The notes under the pieces are model-generated. The model made no database searches. It was not told the DNA's origin and was given only the letters and a program-made list of their open reading frames with translations. DNA of 47,727 bases from JBDHDH01 sp039591615 (GTDB lineage: Bacteria > Gemmatimonadota > Gemmatimonadetes > Gemmatimonadales > GWC2-71-9). The stretch spans positions 1-47,727 of the forward strand of contig JBDHDH010000039.1 of assembly GCA_039591615.1 (NCBI GenBank), in the 5' to 3' direction. Below are positions 8,162 to 16,652 of the stretch, in pieces. The position numbers and the translations under genes are program-made. Positions within the stretch are counted from its first letter, which is position 1, and every line of letters begins with the position of its first letter.

Positions 8162-9949
8162 TCAGTCGACGGGGGTTACCAAGCTGATGAGTATCTGGCC
8201 GGGTCTGGGGGCGGGGCGGTTCGTCGCCGTGAACACCAGCACCTCCCCCGACTCGCGAATCAAGAACAGCGGAAGGGCGTCCTCGTATCGTGCCTGGAAG
8301 ACTTCGTAACCGAATTCCTCGGTCAGCCGGTTCTTCTTGATTACAGCGCCGTGCTCGACGCGGTCGCTGATCGTGGCATGCGTGGCGTCCTTCCCGAAGA
8401 GAATCCGCCCACCGAGATGCTTGGCGACGCTGCCGTCGCCGATGTCGCTTCCCGTAGGCGGAAGTTGGAACACGCCAGATCGCCCGAAGATCTCCTCGAA
8501 CCGCAGCGCAGCGAGTGCGTTCACCTCATCGTTCGGTGTGAGGGCGAGGAGCCTTCCCACGCCGCTCAACTCCAGGTCCTCCATCGCACCCTCGGACAGG
8601 ACGTTCAAGTAGTACGCGAGCAGTCCAGCCTGTCTGGCCGCGGTCACATTCCTCCAGTTGGAATCCGCAAGGATCACGCGGATGTTCTCCTCGGCGAGCA
8701 GTGCTGCGGCGCGGCGGATCCAAGGGGCCGCACCGACCAAGAGCAAGCCCTGTGGACGCGGTGTCGCAAGTCCGAGCCAGCGAGCAACGCTAGGTGCGGT
8801 CAGGCCATAGACACCCACCGTGCCGACGATGACGAGGAACGTGACGGGCACGAGGCGCTCGGCTTCAGTGTAGCCATGCTCCACGAGCTCCAGCGCGAAG
8901 AGCGACGACACTGCAGCGGCGACGATTCCCCGGGGGGCCATGAAACCCAGAAACACGCGCTCCTTCCAGTTGAGGTTCGAGCCTAGGGTGGAGAGGGCAA
9001 CGGCAGCCGGCCGCACCGCCACAATGAGTGCGCCGAGGAAGAGCAGACTTCCGTGACTCGTGTATCCCGCGCCTTCCGTGGGTAGACGAGCAGCCAAGAC
9101 GATAAAGAGGGTGGAGAGTAGTAGCACTCGGAGGGTTTCCTTGAACTCCACGATGTGTCGCACGGTGACGAGCTTTTGGCTGGCGAGCGCGGCACCCATG
9201 ACTGTCACCGAAAGAAGACCGGATTCGTCCTGTAACAGGTTCGATCCGGTGAAGATCATGAGCACTACTGCCAGCGCGACGGGATTCTGCAGGTAATCAG
9301 GGATCCAGTGTCTCCTCAAGACGAGCACGATGATGCCGGCACCGGCTACGCCGAGAATGCCGCCGATCAGCACGGCGATGAGTACGCCGATGGCAGCGAC
9401 GGCAACTCCAGCCTCGAATCCTCCGGCTACGATGATCTCGAAGACGAGCACGGCGAGGATCGCGCCGATTGGGTCGTTGACGATCCCTTCCCACTTGATC
9501 GTGGATCCGATCCTCCCATCGGGACGGATATGGCGCAGCATCGGCCCGATGACCGTCGGCCCTGTGACCACCATGATGGCGCCCAGCAGCGCGGCAAGGG
9601 GGAGCGAGAAACCGAGTAGCGTGTACGCGAGCACGCCGACCATGATCCATGTGGCCAGCACACCCACGGAGACGAGGTTGCGTACCACGCCCCCGATCTC
9701 CCGCAGCTCGGCGATGTTGAGACTCAGTCCCCCCTCGAAGAGGATGATGGCCACCGACAACGACACCACAGGGAACAGTAGGTCACCGAGCAGGACGTCG
9801 GGGTCGAGGAGGCCCACCACTGGGCCTGCCAGGAACCCGACGATGAGCAGAAAGAGGATTGACGGGAGTCTCAGCCGCCACGCCAGCCACTGGGCTGCAA
9901 TGCCCAGCACCACGATGCTTGTCAGGCCTATGGCGATATCGCGGAGCAT
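8162..9949 (-). CDS. CPA1-type cation:proton antiporter with C-terminal TrkA-N domain
   Basis: 595 residues. About 12-13 hydrophobic segments fill residues 1-395, with family landmarks FLLIVGFLAGPVVG, LFEGGLSLN and the ion-binding pair Asn158-Asp159 in EGIVNDPIGA (ND type, usual for electroneutral CPA1/NhaP proteins rather than the DD of electrogenic CPA2). The C-terminal 200 residues start with a Rossmann-like TrkA-N/RCK segment (GLLLVGAAPWIRRAAALLAE, then ILADSNWRN, then LLALTPNDEVNALAAL), which usually gates such transporters by nucleotide or ion binding. Likely role: Na+ or K+/H+ exchange and pH homeostasis in the inner membrane. ATG start. The first glycine motif reads GAAPWI rather than classical GxGxxG, so nucleotide binding may be altered. 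Confidence 0.9.
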   Translation of the reverse strand: MLRDIAIGLTSIVVLGIAAQWLAWRLRLPSILFLLIVGFLAGPVVGLLDPDVLLGDLLFPVVSLSVAIILFEGGLSLNIAELREIGGVVRNLVSVGVLATWIMVGVLAYTLLGFSLPLAALLGAIMVVTGPTVIGPMLRHIRPDGRIGSTIKWEGIVNDPIGAILAVLVFEIIVAGGFEAGVAVAAIGVLIAVLIGGILGVAGAGIIVLVLRRHWIPDYLQNPVALAVVLMIFTGSNLLQDESGLLSVTVMGAALASQKLVTVRHIVEFKETLRVLLLSTLFIVLAARLPTEGAGYTSHGSLLFLGALIVAVRPAAVALSTLGSNLNWKERVFLGFMAPRGIVAAAVSSLFALELVEHGYTEAERLVPVTFLVIVGTVGVYGLTAPSVARWLGLATPRPQGLLLVGAAPWIRRAAALLAEENIRVILADSNWRNVTAARQAGLLAYYLNVLSEGAMEDLELSGVGRLLALTPNDEVNALAALRFEEIFGRSGVFQLPPTGSDIGDGSVAKHLGGRILFGKDATHATISDRVEHGAVIKKNRLTEEFGYEVFQARYEDALPLFLIRESGEVLVFTATNRPAPRPGQILISLVTPVD

Positions 9950-9967
9950 GACGGCGGGAGCAGGCGC

Positions 9968-11491
9968 TCAGCGCGCCGTGATTCGCGGGGCGATGGGTTG
10001 GTCCGTCCCGGCGGAAATGCATGAGGGAATGCCCCGTCGCTGGGTCAGGACGCTTGCGCCGACCGCTAGCGACCCAGATCCCAAGAACAGTCCCATGCCG
10101 GACGGCACGGCCACCCCCGTGAAGATAGGCAGAAGCCCGGCGGCGAGGACGGTGAGTCCGATCCCGCATTCCGCTAGGGCAACACGGGAGGCTGAAATCC
10201 GATACGCCGCGGATCGCCAGGACGAATCGCGTGCCCGTCCCAGTCGGTACTTGGGGGTGCGGCGAAACGGCGTAGCCCGTTGCCGCAAGCCCCGGTAGAT
10301 AGCCGCCGTCTGTCCCAAGGCGATGCCCGCACCCAAGACCATGATCACAGGAACGATGGGCAGGCACCTAGCGAAACCTGACCGCGAACGGGCTTGCGCC
10401 GCTGCCCCGTAGAAGACGGAGAGCGCAATCGTTGCGAACAACAGCAGCGTTCCGTCCACGGCGACGACCCAGCTCCGCTGTACTGGACCCGCTGCCCACG
10501 TCACGAGGAGTCCCGCGAGCGCCAGCACCACGACAAGTGGATAGGTGAAGTGCCCAGCTAGGTGCCAAAACGCCTCCCATTTGACGCGGCCCGGCAGTGG
10601 TGCGCGCATGATGGCGGGAAGCACCTTTCGCGCAGTCTGTACCCCGCCCTGTGCCCATCGCTGCTGTTGAATGCGATACGCCGCAACCTCAACGGGAAGC
10701 TCTGATGGAACGCCGATGTCGTCGCGATAGACGAACCTCCAACCAGCTAGCTGTGCTCGGTAAGACAGATCGAGATCCTCGGTGAGCGTGTCGGCATTCC
10801 ATCCTCCGGCAGCTTCGATGGCACGGCGACGCCATATTCCAGCGGTTCCGTTGAAATTGAAGAAGCAACGCGTTGCAGCACGGACCCCGTGCTCGATGGT
10901 GAAGTGGGCATCCAGTTGGACTGCTTGTGCCCTAGTGAGCAAGGATGTGTGCGCGTTGATGTGCTCCCAGCGCGCTTGGACCAAGCCCACGGAGGGATCG
11001 TCGAACTCACCCACGGTCCTGACGAGAAAGTCTCGCCGTGGAATGAAGTCCGCATCCAATATCGCGATCAAGGTGCCCCGCGCCGACGTGAGTCCGTTAG
11101 CGAGCGCGCCCGCTTTGAATCCATCCCGACTGGCGCGGTGCACGTGATGGATATCGAAGCCCTGTTCTCGGAGTTCCTCGACGACTCTCGCTACAGCGCC
11201 GGTCGTTTCATCCGTCGAATCGTCGAGCACCTGGATCTGCAACAAGGATCGCGGATAATCCAACGCAGCCGCCGCTCGCACGGCGCGCTCCGCCACGTAG
11301 CGCTCGTTGTAGAGAGGAAGCTGGACCGTGACCCTGGGCAGTCTAGAGGGCAGCATGGGATCGCGACGGCCCAGCTGGCGCACGAATCGGAGATACCGGG
11401 TTGCCAGCAGGAGTCGATGGAACCCGAATCCGGCCAGGACCAAAGAGGCCGCCAGATGGAGCGTGACGATCAAGAGGATAGAGGCCTGCAT
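9968..11491 (-). CDS. Membrane-bound family 2 glycosyltransferase (cellulose-synthase-like)
   Basis: 507 residues. One N-terminal membrane helix, a cytosolic GT-A domain, and about four C-terminal membrane helices. Visible catalytic set of processive GT2 enzymes: LPLYNE (59-64), DDSTDETTG (from 90), DAD at 146-148, TEDLDLSYR (TED 237-239) and QQQRW at 275-279. It would move a sugar from a UDP- or GDP-sugar to a growing glycan or lipid at the inner membrane. The domain order is like glucomannan synthase/CgsA-type enzymes more than BcsA, as no PilZ domain follows. Start is ATG. It ends 18 bp before the antiporter start on the same strand, so the two may share a transcript. The acceptor cannot be told from sequence. 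Confidence 0.9.
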   Translation of the reverse strand: MQASILLIVTLHLAASLVLAGFGFHRLLLATRYLRFVRQLGRRDPMLPSRLPRVTVQLPLYNERYVAERAVRAAAALDYPRSLLQIQVLDDSTDETTGAVARVVEELREQGFDIHHVHRASRDGFKAGALANGLTSARGTLIAILDADFIPRRDFLVRTVGEFDDPSVGLVQARWEHINAHTSLLTRAQAVQLDAHFTIEHGVRAATRCFFNFNGTAGIWRRRAIEAAGGWNADTLTEDLDLSYRAQLAGWRFVYRDDIGVPSELPVEVAAYRIQQQRWAQGGVQTARKVLPAIMRAPLPGRVKWEAFWHLAGHFTYPLVVVLALAGLLVTWAAGPVQRSWVVAVDGTLLLFATIALSVFYGAAAQARSRSGFARCLPIVPVIMVLGAGIALGQTAAIYRGLRQRATPFRRTPKYRLGRARDSSWRSAAYRISASRVALAECGIGLTVLAAGLLPIFTGVAVPSGMGLFLGSGSLAVGASVLTQRRGIPSCISAGTDQPIAPRITAR

Positions 11492-11673
11492 CCTCAGTCG
11501 GCCAGCCCGCCGTTCAGGCCGCTGGTGGGAACGGTAACGCCGCCGTCATTCCGCGGGCACACCGCGCCCCAGCCACCTGCGAGTTCGGCTGGGCAGTGGA
11601 CGAGATTCCCACCCACGGGCACGGGCCGGCGGCTCTTCATGAACCGGACACTCTCCACGGGACGCGACTTCCC

Positions 11674-12471
11674 CTACATTTTCGCCAGCGAACTCCCGCC
11701 GTCCACCACGAAAATGGCTCCGGTAATCCAGCGAGCGGCGGGACTCGCGAGATACACCGCCATCTGGCCGATGTCGTCTGGCGTGCCCAAACGGCCCAAT
11801 GGAATGATCTTGGCGAGTCGCTCGTCTATTGCGGCCGTTCCCCTGGAGGAGTCGCCCGCAGCGAATGCTTGTTGAGCCCCTTCCGTCACAATCGGTCCTG
11901 GTGCGATGACGTTCACGGTGATCTTCGCTGGCGCCCATTCGAGGGCGAGCGTCTTCGTGAGCGCGTCGATTCCAGCCTTTGCGGCAGTGGCGTGCGCCAT
12001 CTGGGGCCAGCCTCGGTAGTGCAAGGTCATGGAGATCGAAATGATCCGTCCGCCTCCCTGGCGTTCCATGACTGGGAAAACACCCTGCGAGCAATAGAAC
12101 GTGCCGTACAGGTCCGTTTCTACCACTGCCCGCCAGCCGTTGGGTGAAAGCTCGGCCGAGGGAGCGTAGAAGTTACCAGCGGCGTTGTTCACCAGAATGT
12201 CGATTTGCCCCAACTCATCAACCGCTCGTGCCACCATCTCCTTCACCGAATCGGGCTTCCGAACGTTACCCGGTACGGGGACCGCTCTGATACCTTCCTT
12301 TCGCAGTTGTTCGGCAGCAGGCTCGATGTGGTCCGGCTTGCGGCTGGCGATAACCAAATCTGCGCCGCAACGAGCCATCGCCGTCGCGATGCCGAACCCT
12401 ATCCCCGTGCCTCCTCCGGTAATCAGGGCAACTTGACCCTTCAGTAGATCTCTCGGGAACATCACGTGCAC
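11674..12471 (-). CDS. SDR oxidoreductase, 2,4-dienoyl-CoA reductase-like
   Basis: 265 residues, short-chain dehydrogenase/reductase fold. Cofactor motif TGGGTGIG (residues 18-25), NNAAGNF in place of the usual NNAG, and the segment TLHYRGWPQMAHATAAKAG where most SDRs have YxxxK. Loss of the catalytic Tyr, the NNAAGNF variant and the following VNVIAPGP are features of the 2,4-dienoyl-CoA reductase subgroup (DECR/FadH-unrelated type), which reduces polyunsaturated fatty acyl-CoA with NADPH. I therefore infer a role in beta-oxidation. Start is ATG 12471, or ATG 12462 three codons later. A second SDR gene lies 180 bp upstream on the same strand. Confidence 0.85.
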   Translation of the reverse strand: MHVMFPRDLLKGQVALITGGGTGIGFGIATAMARCGADLVIASRKPDHIEPAAEQLRKEGIRAVPVPGNVRKPDSVKEMVARAVDELGQIDILVNNAAGNFYAPSAELSPNGWRAVVETDLYGTFYCSQGVFPVMERQGGGRIISISMTLHYRGWPQMAHATAAKAGIDALTKTLALEWAPAKITVNVIAPGPIVTEGAQQAFAAGDSSRGTAAIDERLAKIIPLGRLGTPDDIGQMAVYLASPAARWITGAIFVVDGGSSLAKM

Positions 12472-12653
12472 TCCTCAGAGAGGGATACGACGCCCGCCGG
12501 TCTCTGGACACTGCTGGAAGCCCTTCCGCGCCCCAGGGCCGAAGCGACGGCCATCGGGTGGGAAACCGCGCCCATGCCGGGCAGGTTCCAGGCGAACACA
12601 ATCATAGTACGAGAGCGTTGGAGGGAGTAAGGCAAATCGGTCGATCATGAACC

Positions 12654-13370
12654 TCACGGGTTTGTCGGTCGAATGTCGAGGGCGGAGATCGTTGCCCGAT
12701 CAGAGAGTCTGAGGGCGGCGACCACCGCGTCCGCAACGTCCTTTGGCTGGAGCTTGCGCTCGGGATGCTCGAGACCGATCCCCGACTTGTGGAAAAACGG
12801 TGTCACGACAGAGCCCGGGCACACCGCCAGCACCCGAATGTCATGGCTTCGTACCTCGAGCATCAGGGACTTGGAGAATCCGAGGACCGCGTGCTTGGAA
12901 GCCGAATAGGCCGCCGCTCCGGGGACGCCATTCTTACCAGCGAGACTCGCGATATTGACGATGGCTCCTCGGCGCCTGCGCTTCATGCCCGGAAGGAAGG
13001 CTCGGGTCATGAGGAACACCCCGCGGACATTCACGGCCATGGTCTCGTCGAACGCTGCGATCTCGATCTCTTCGACGTTTCCGCGGTGACCGAGCCCTGC
13101 ATTGTTCACCAAGACGTCGACGGTGTCGAATCGTTGCCTGACGAACTCGGCGAACTGCGCGACACTCTCCTCGTCAGCGACGTCGCAGCGTGTGCCGATG
13201 GCCTCTATGCTCGCTTCTTCGAGCTCACGGACGAGGGACGCGACCTTGGACCCCGTGCGTGCACAGACGCCGACCTTCGCTCCCGTCCGGCCCAGGGCGA
13301 AGGCGATGGCCCGGCCGATGCCCTCGGTGGCGCCGGAGACGATGCAGCAGGAAGATTGAAGGTCCGGCAT
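12654..13370 (-). CDS. SDR family NAD(P)-dependent oxidoreductase
   Basis: 238 residues, classical SDR. Cofactor-binding GATEGIG (13-19), NNAG (89-92), catalytic Ser142 in IASLAG, and Tyr155/Lys159 in YSASK; then PGSVVTPFF. All core residues are intact, so it should be an active NAD(P)-dependent reductase or dehydrogenase. CAR after strand 2 hints at NADP preference. The substrate cannot be predicted; related proteins are often annotated as FabG-like 3-oxoacyl reductases. ATG start. The 181 bp before the next gene on the same strand hold no recognisable gene. Confidence 0.88.
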   Translation of the reverse strand: MPDLQSSCCIVSGATEGIGRAIAFALGRTGAKVGVCARTGSKVASLVRELEEASIEAIGTRCDVADEESVAQFAEFVRQRFDTVDVLVNNAGLGHRGNVEEIEIAAFDETMAVNVRGVFLMTRAFLPGMKRRRRGAIVNIASLAGKNGVPGAAAYSASKHAVLGFSKSLMLEVRSHDIRVLAVCPGSVVTPFFHKSGIGLEHPERKLQPKDVADAVVAALRLSDRATISALDIRPTNP

Positions 13371-13458
13371 GGCCGGAAGGTAGTCGATAGGGGATCGGCG
13401 GGGATAGAGCGGTGGGTACTCTCGGGTGGCCTATCCTATCACTCCTACCCACCTACGC

Positions 13459-14094
13459 TCATTCCAACTCGTGTCGTGGGAACACGCTCGCCAGATTGAC
13501 GGCTCCGACGTGACGTACGAGGATCTCGCCGAAGAGATCGCGGAAATCGGTTGTGACGGCGACGTCGCGACCTTGGAAGCGCTCGACCGGTTCGAGACCC
13601 GGCCATCGGCCTAGCACTCGCCCGCCGCGAGTGTCACCGCCCAGCACGAGCATCGCGGTCGCGTGTCCGCGATCGGTGCCAATCGTCCCATTCTCCGCAA
13701 CGGTGCGCCCGAACTCGCTCATGGTGAGGACGGCGACGTCGGCCATGCGCTCGCCGATGTCCTGGGCGAAAGCGGCGAAATTCGTGAGCAGGCGGCTCAG
13801 CTGACCCGAGCTTCCCGCTTGATTGACATGCGTATCCCAGCCACCCACGTCGGCGAAGGCAACCTCCAGTCCGAGAGCTGCCTTGATGAGCTGAGCGATC
13901 TGTAAGAGGGACCGACCGAGTCGTCCTGCCGGATAGCGGGCCCCATGTTCAGGCGAGTAGCGCGTGGAATCAGCGCTCTTGAGCATCCGAATTGCCTCGA
14001 ACGCTTCTTCCGAAGGAGAGACGACGGCCCCCGTGGCGGATCCGGCATACAACTCCTCGAAGGCTGCCGTGAGGCGGTCGGCACGCTCAGGAGC
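13459..14094 (-). pseudogene. 3' fragment of a DUF1501 protein gene
   Basis: About 211 codons matching only the C-terminal half of DUF1501 proteins, which are usually about 400 residues. Landmarks: RLTAAFEELYAGSA, GRSLLQIAQLIKA, VAFADVGGWDTHVNQ, VLTMSEFGRTVAENG, GTDRGHATAMLVLGG, RVLGRWPGL and VTTDFRDLFGEIL. The family is related to sulfatase/alkaline-phosphatase-like exported proteins. The N-terminal half, including the Tat-type leader expected in this family, is missing. Going upstream the frame stops at 14095-14097. Directly 5' sits the beginning of a DUF1800 gene, the usual operon partner. The remaining open frame has only a TTG start at 14052 and is probably not functional. Confidence 0.8.
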
Positions 14095-14347
14095 TCAAAT
14101 TCCCGCAACGCCCGTGGTCGGGGATCTCCTCGGGATGGAGTTGTCTCTCGATGTACGTGTCCACGCCCATGACCATGACGCGCTCGACGTCGCCGGGGCG
14201 GGGTCAGTACGCCAGCCGATTCAAGACGTGATAGGCCCGCTCCCGTTCCGAACTGTCAACGTCCAGGCGAGCCTGGTGCCTGCTCCCGGCGGGTGGTGCT
14301 GCAACGAGGAGCAACAACCCTGTGACGATCAATGGCCTACTCGACAT
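14089..14347 (-). pseudogene. 5' fragment of a DUF1800 protein gene, with nonsense and frameshift mutations
   Basis: Reading from ATG 14347 the sequence gives an exported leader (LIVTGLLLLVAAPPAGS) and then AYHVLNRLAY, an in-frame TGA (14206-14204), and PRPGDVERVMVMGVDTYIE, QLHPEEIPD. This is the start of DUF1800 (normally LNRLxYGPRPG, so TGA replaces a Gly codon). After IPD the frame changes: ALREFELLSVP continues in another frame, consistent with loss of one base near 14116. A few codons later the sequence switches to the middle of DUF1501. Most of DUF1800 (several hundred codons) and the first half of DUF1501 are therefore deleted. Confidence 0.75.
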
Positions 14348-14415
14348 GCCGACTCCAGCGGTTGACAACAGTCGAAGGTAAGACGCAGCATGCGGCGTCG
14401 TGTTAATTTCCGCTC

Positions 14416-16302
14416 GTGACCAGTCCGTTTATCCCGCACGGGATCCCACGTCGTCCACGGGACGCACTCCGGAGCGAGCCCCTTCCGTCGTGGCGTGAGC
14501 GCGTCGCAGCGCTCCGGTACGTTCCCCCGCTTCTCAGGATGGTATACGAAACACACCGGGGGTATACCGTCGCCATTGTGGCATTTCGGGTGCTGCGGGC
14601 GCTCGTGCCGCTGGCGCTTCTATGGGTGGGCAAGCTCATCATCGAGGCGGTGGAGCTCTACTACCGCGATGGCCAAGCGATCGATTGGGGGCATCTAGCT
14701 ACCCTCGTCGTCATCGAACTGGGGATTGCCGTGACGGGAGAGGCCCTGGCACGCACATCGTCTCTACTCGAGAGTCTCCTGGGCGACCTTTTTTCCAACG
14801 CCATCTCGGTGCGTCTCATGCGCCACGCCTCTACGTTGGATGTTGCACAGTTCGAAGACGCTGAGACGTATGATCATCTGGAGCGAGCGCGACGCCAAAC
14901 GGTCGGCCGAATCGGTCTCGTGGCACAGCTGTTGAGTACCCTGCAGGACATCATCACGCTCATTACCCTTGCCGCGGCGCTGGTGGTTTACGTGCCGTGG
15001 CTCCTGGTCCTGCTGGCGATCGCGGTGGTCCCGGCGTTCCTGGGCGAGACGCACTTTGCAGCGTTGGGGTACTCATTGCTTTTTCAGTGGACCCCCGAGC
15101 GTCGGCGGCTCGACTATCTGCGCTTCACCGCAGCGAGTGATGCATCGGCGAAGGAGATACGACTGTTCGGTCTCTCGCCATTCCTGGTCAACCGATACGC
15201 CCGGCTGGCGAATGAGTTTTACGAGGCGAACAAGCGGCTGTCCAGACGCCGTGCCTTGGCGTCCACGGTGTTCGCGGGAATCGGCTCGTTGGGCTACTAT
15301 GGCGCATACGCCGTGATCATCTATCTGACTGTCATCGGCCATGAATCTCCGGGGGGCCTGTTCACCATCGGCGTGTTGACCTTCCTCGCTGGATCATTCC
15401 GCCAGAGTCGCGACCTCATCCAGCGCGTCCTGCTCACCCTTTCCCAAATCTATGAACAAAGCCTGTATCTGCGGGATCTCTTTGTCTTCTTCGAGATCAA
15501 GCCGCGTGTGGTGTCGGGCGCGAACGCCACGGTGGTGCCGCGGCCCATTCGACAGGGTTTCGTCTTCGAGGGAGTGAGCTTCCGATACCCCGGCTCTGAC
15601 GCCTGGGCCGTGCGCGATTTGGATTTCGTGCTCGAACCGAACCAGTCCGTGGCGTTGGTAGGTGAGAACGGTGCCGGCAAGACAACCCTCGTGAAGCTGC
15701 TGGCGCGCCTCTATGATCCCGATGAGGGTCGTATCCTCCTCGATGGTGTGGATCTTCGAGAGTACGACGTCCCGAGCCTCCACCAGAACATCGGTGTCAT
15801 TTTTCAAGATTTCTTCCGGTATGCCTTCACGTTCCGAGAGAATATCGGTGTGGGTCAGATTGCCAGCCTGGACGACGAAGACCGCATTCGGGAAGCGGCA
15901 CGTCGCGGTCTGGCAGACGGTGTGGCGCGCCGCCTGGAAGCCGGGTTCGATCAGCAACTCGGCCGACGTTTCGAGGGAGGTGTGGAGCTCTCGGGCGGCG
16001 AGTGGCAGAAGGTCGCCCTGGCTCGCGCTTACATGCGGACCGCGCAGGTGCTCATTCTGGATGAGCCGACCGCATCACTCGATGCAAGGGCGGAGTACGA
16101 GGTCTTCCTTCGGTTCACCGAGTTGACCCGCGGGAAGATCGCAGTACTGATCTCCCACCGGTTCTCGACTGTGCGCATGGCGGACCGTATTCTGGTCCTT
16201 CAGCACGGGCGATTACTGGAGCGCGGAACGCATGACCAACTCGTTGCTACTGGTGGCCTCTACGCCGAGCTCTTCAACCTACAAGCGGCGGGCTATCGTT
16301 AG
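14416..16302 (+). CDS. ABC transporter, fused permease and ATP-binding protein (exporter type)
   Basis: 628 residues, half-transporter that should work as a dimer in the inner membrane. Residues about 35-340 are a six-helix exporter-type membrane domain. The nucleotide-binding domain has Walker A GENGAGKTT (from residue 416), Q-loop VIFQDFF, signature LSGGEWQKVALARAY (from 525), Walker B VLILDEPTASLD (from 545) and the switch His in LISHRFS. All catalytic residues are present. The signature LSGGEWQ and the overall domain resemble lipid/peptide exporters of the MsbA/ABCB class, but the cargo is unknown. GTG start at 14416, divergent from the DUF1800/DUF1501 remnant. Confidence 0.92.
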   Translation: MTSPFIPHGIPRRPRDALRSEPLPSWRERVAALRYVPPLLRMVYETHRGYTVAIVAFRVLRALVPLALLWVGKLIIEAVELYYRDGQAIDWGHLATLVVIELGIAVTGEALARTSSLLESLLGDLFSNAISVRLMRHASTLDVAQFEDAETYDHLERARRQTVGRIGLVAQLLSTLQDIITLITLAAALVVYVPWLLVLLAIAVVPAFLGETHFAALGYSLLFQWTPERRRLDYLRFTAASDASAKEIRLFGLSPFLVNRYARLANEFYEANKRLSRRRALASTVFAGIGSLGYYGAYAVIIYLTVIGHESPGGLFTIGVLTFLAGSFRQSRDLIQRVLLTLSQIYEQSLYLRDLFVFFEIKPRVVSGANATVVPRPIRQGFVFEGVSFRYPGSDAWAVRDLDFVLEPNQSVALVGENGAGKTTLVKLLARLYDPDEGRILLDGVDLREYDVPSLHQNIGVIFQDFFRYAFTFRENIGVGQIASLDDEDRIREAARRGLADGVARRLEAGFDQQLGRRFEGGVELSGGEWQKVALARAYMRTAQVLILDEPTASLDARAEYEVFLRFTELTRGKIAVLISHRFSTVRMADRILVLQHGRLLERGTHDQLVATGGLYAELFNLQAAGYR

Positions 16303-16652
16303 CCGACGCTGGCAACAGGCGCGACGTCCGGATGCCACGTTCCAGTACGACGCCAGCGGCCGATTCTATAGGAGGAACGAGTTGACTAATGTGGCGCCGC
16401 CGATCTTCCTGCTTCGGGTCTTGGCATTGACTCAGGAGAACAACGGTCCAAAAAGAACCTGCTCCTCGGGTCTGCGGGGAGGGACCCCATCCCAAACGGG
16501 ATGTGAGCACGTTCGCCTGTCTCGGTGCTGGGGCTGCGAGGCCTGTGAGGTGCTAGTGACGCGGGGCCCACCAGACTGGCCTCACGCCCCCCATCGTGCC
16601 GACCTGAGGGTTAGCGCGCACGCCGGCCAGGCGCCCACGCCAACGCCATAAC
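16303..16652 (+). other. 350-bp spacer without a recognisable gene
   Basis: Between the ABC transporter stop and the diguanylate cyclase start. A Shine-Dalgarno-like AGGAGGA near 16371 precedes a TTG at 16382 that opens an 89-codon frame ending one base before the next gene. Its translation is rich in Cys, Pro, Arg and Thr and looks non-coding. Short inverted repeats (for example ATCCC-aaac-GGGAT near 16488-16501) have no following T-run. Confidence 0.5.

Noticed and set aside
12475..12657. 60-codon minus-strand frame between the two SDR genes
   Set aside because: No signal for translation or homology; Pro- and Arg-rich composition of non-coding GC-rich DNA.
14204..14206. In-frame TGA in the DUF1800 remnant as a second selenocysteine codon
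   Set aside because: The position is a Gly in DUF1800 (YGPRPG), no SECIS-like hairpin is apparent, and a frameshift and large deletion follow; it is a nonsense mutation.
16382..16651. 89-codon frame after an AGGAGGA site between the ABC and GGDEF genes
   Set aside because: TTG start, composition rich in Cys/Pro/Arg and no recognisable fold; most likely chance.
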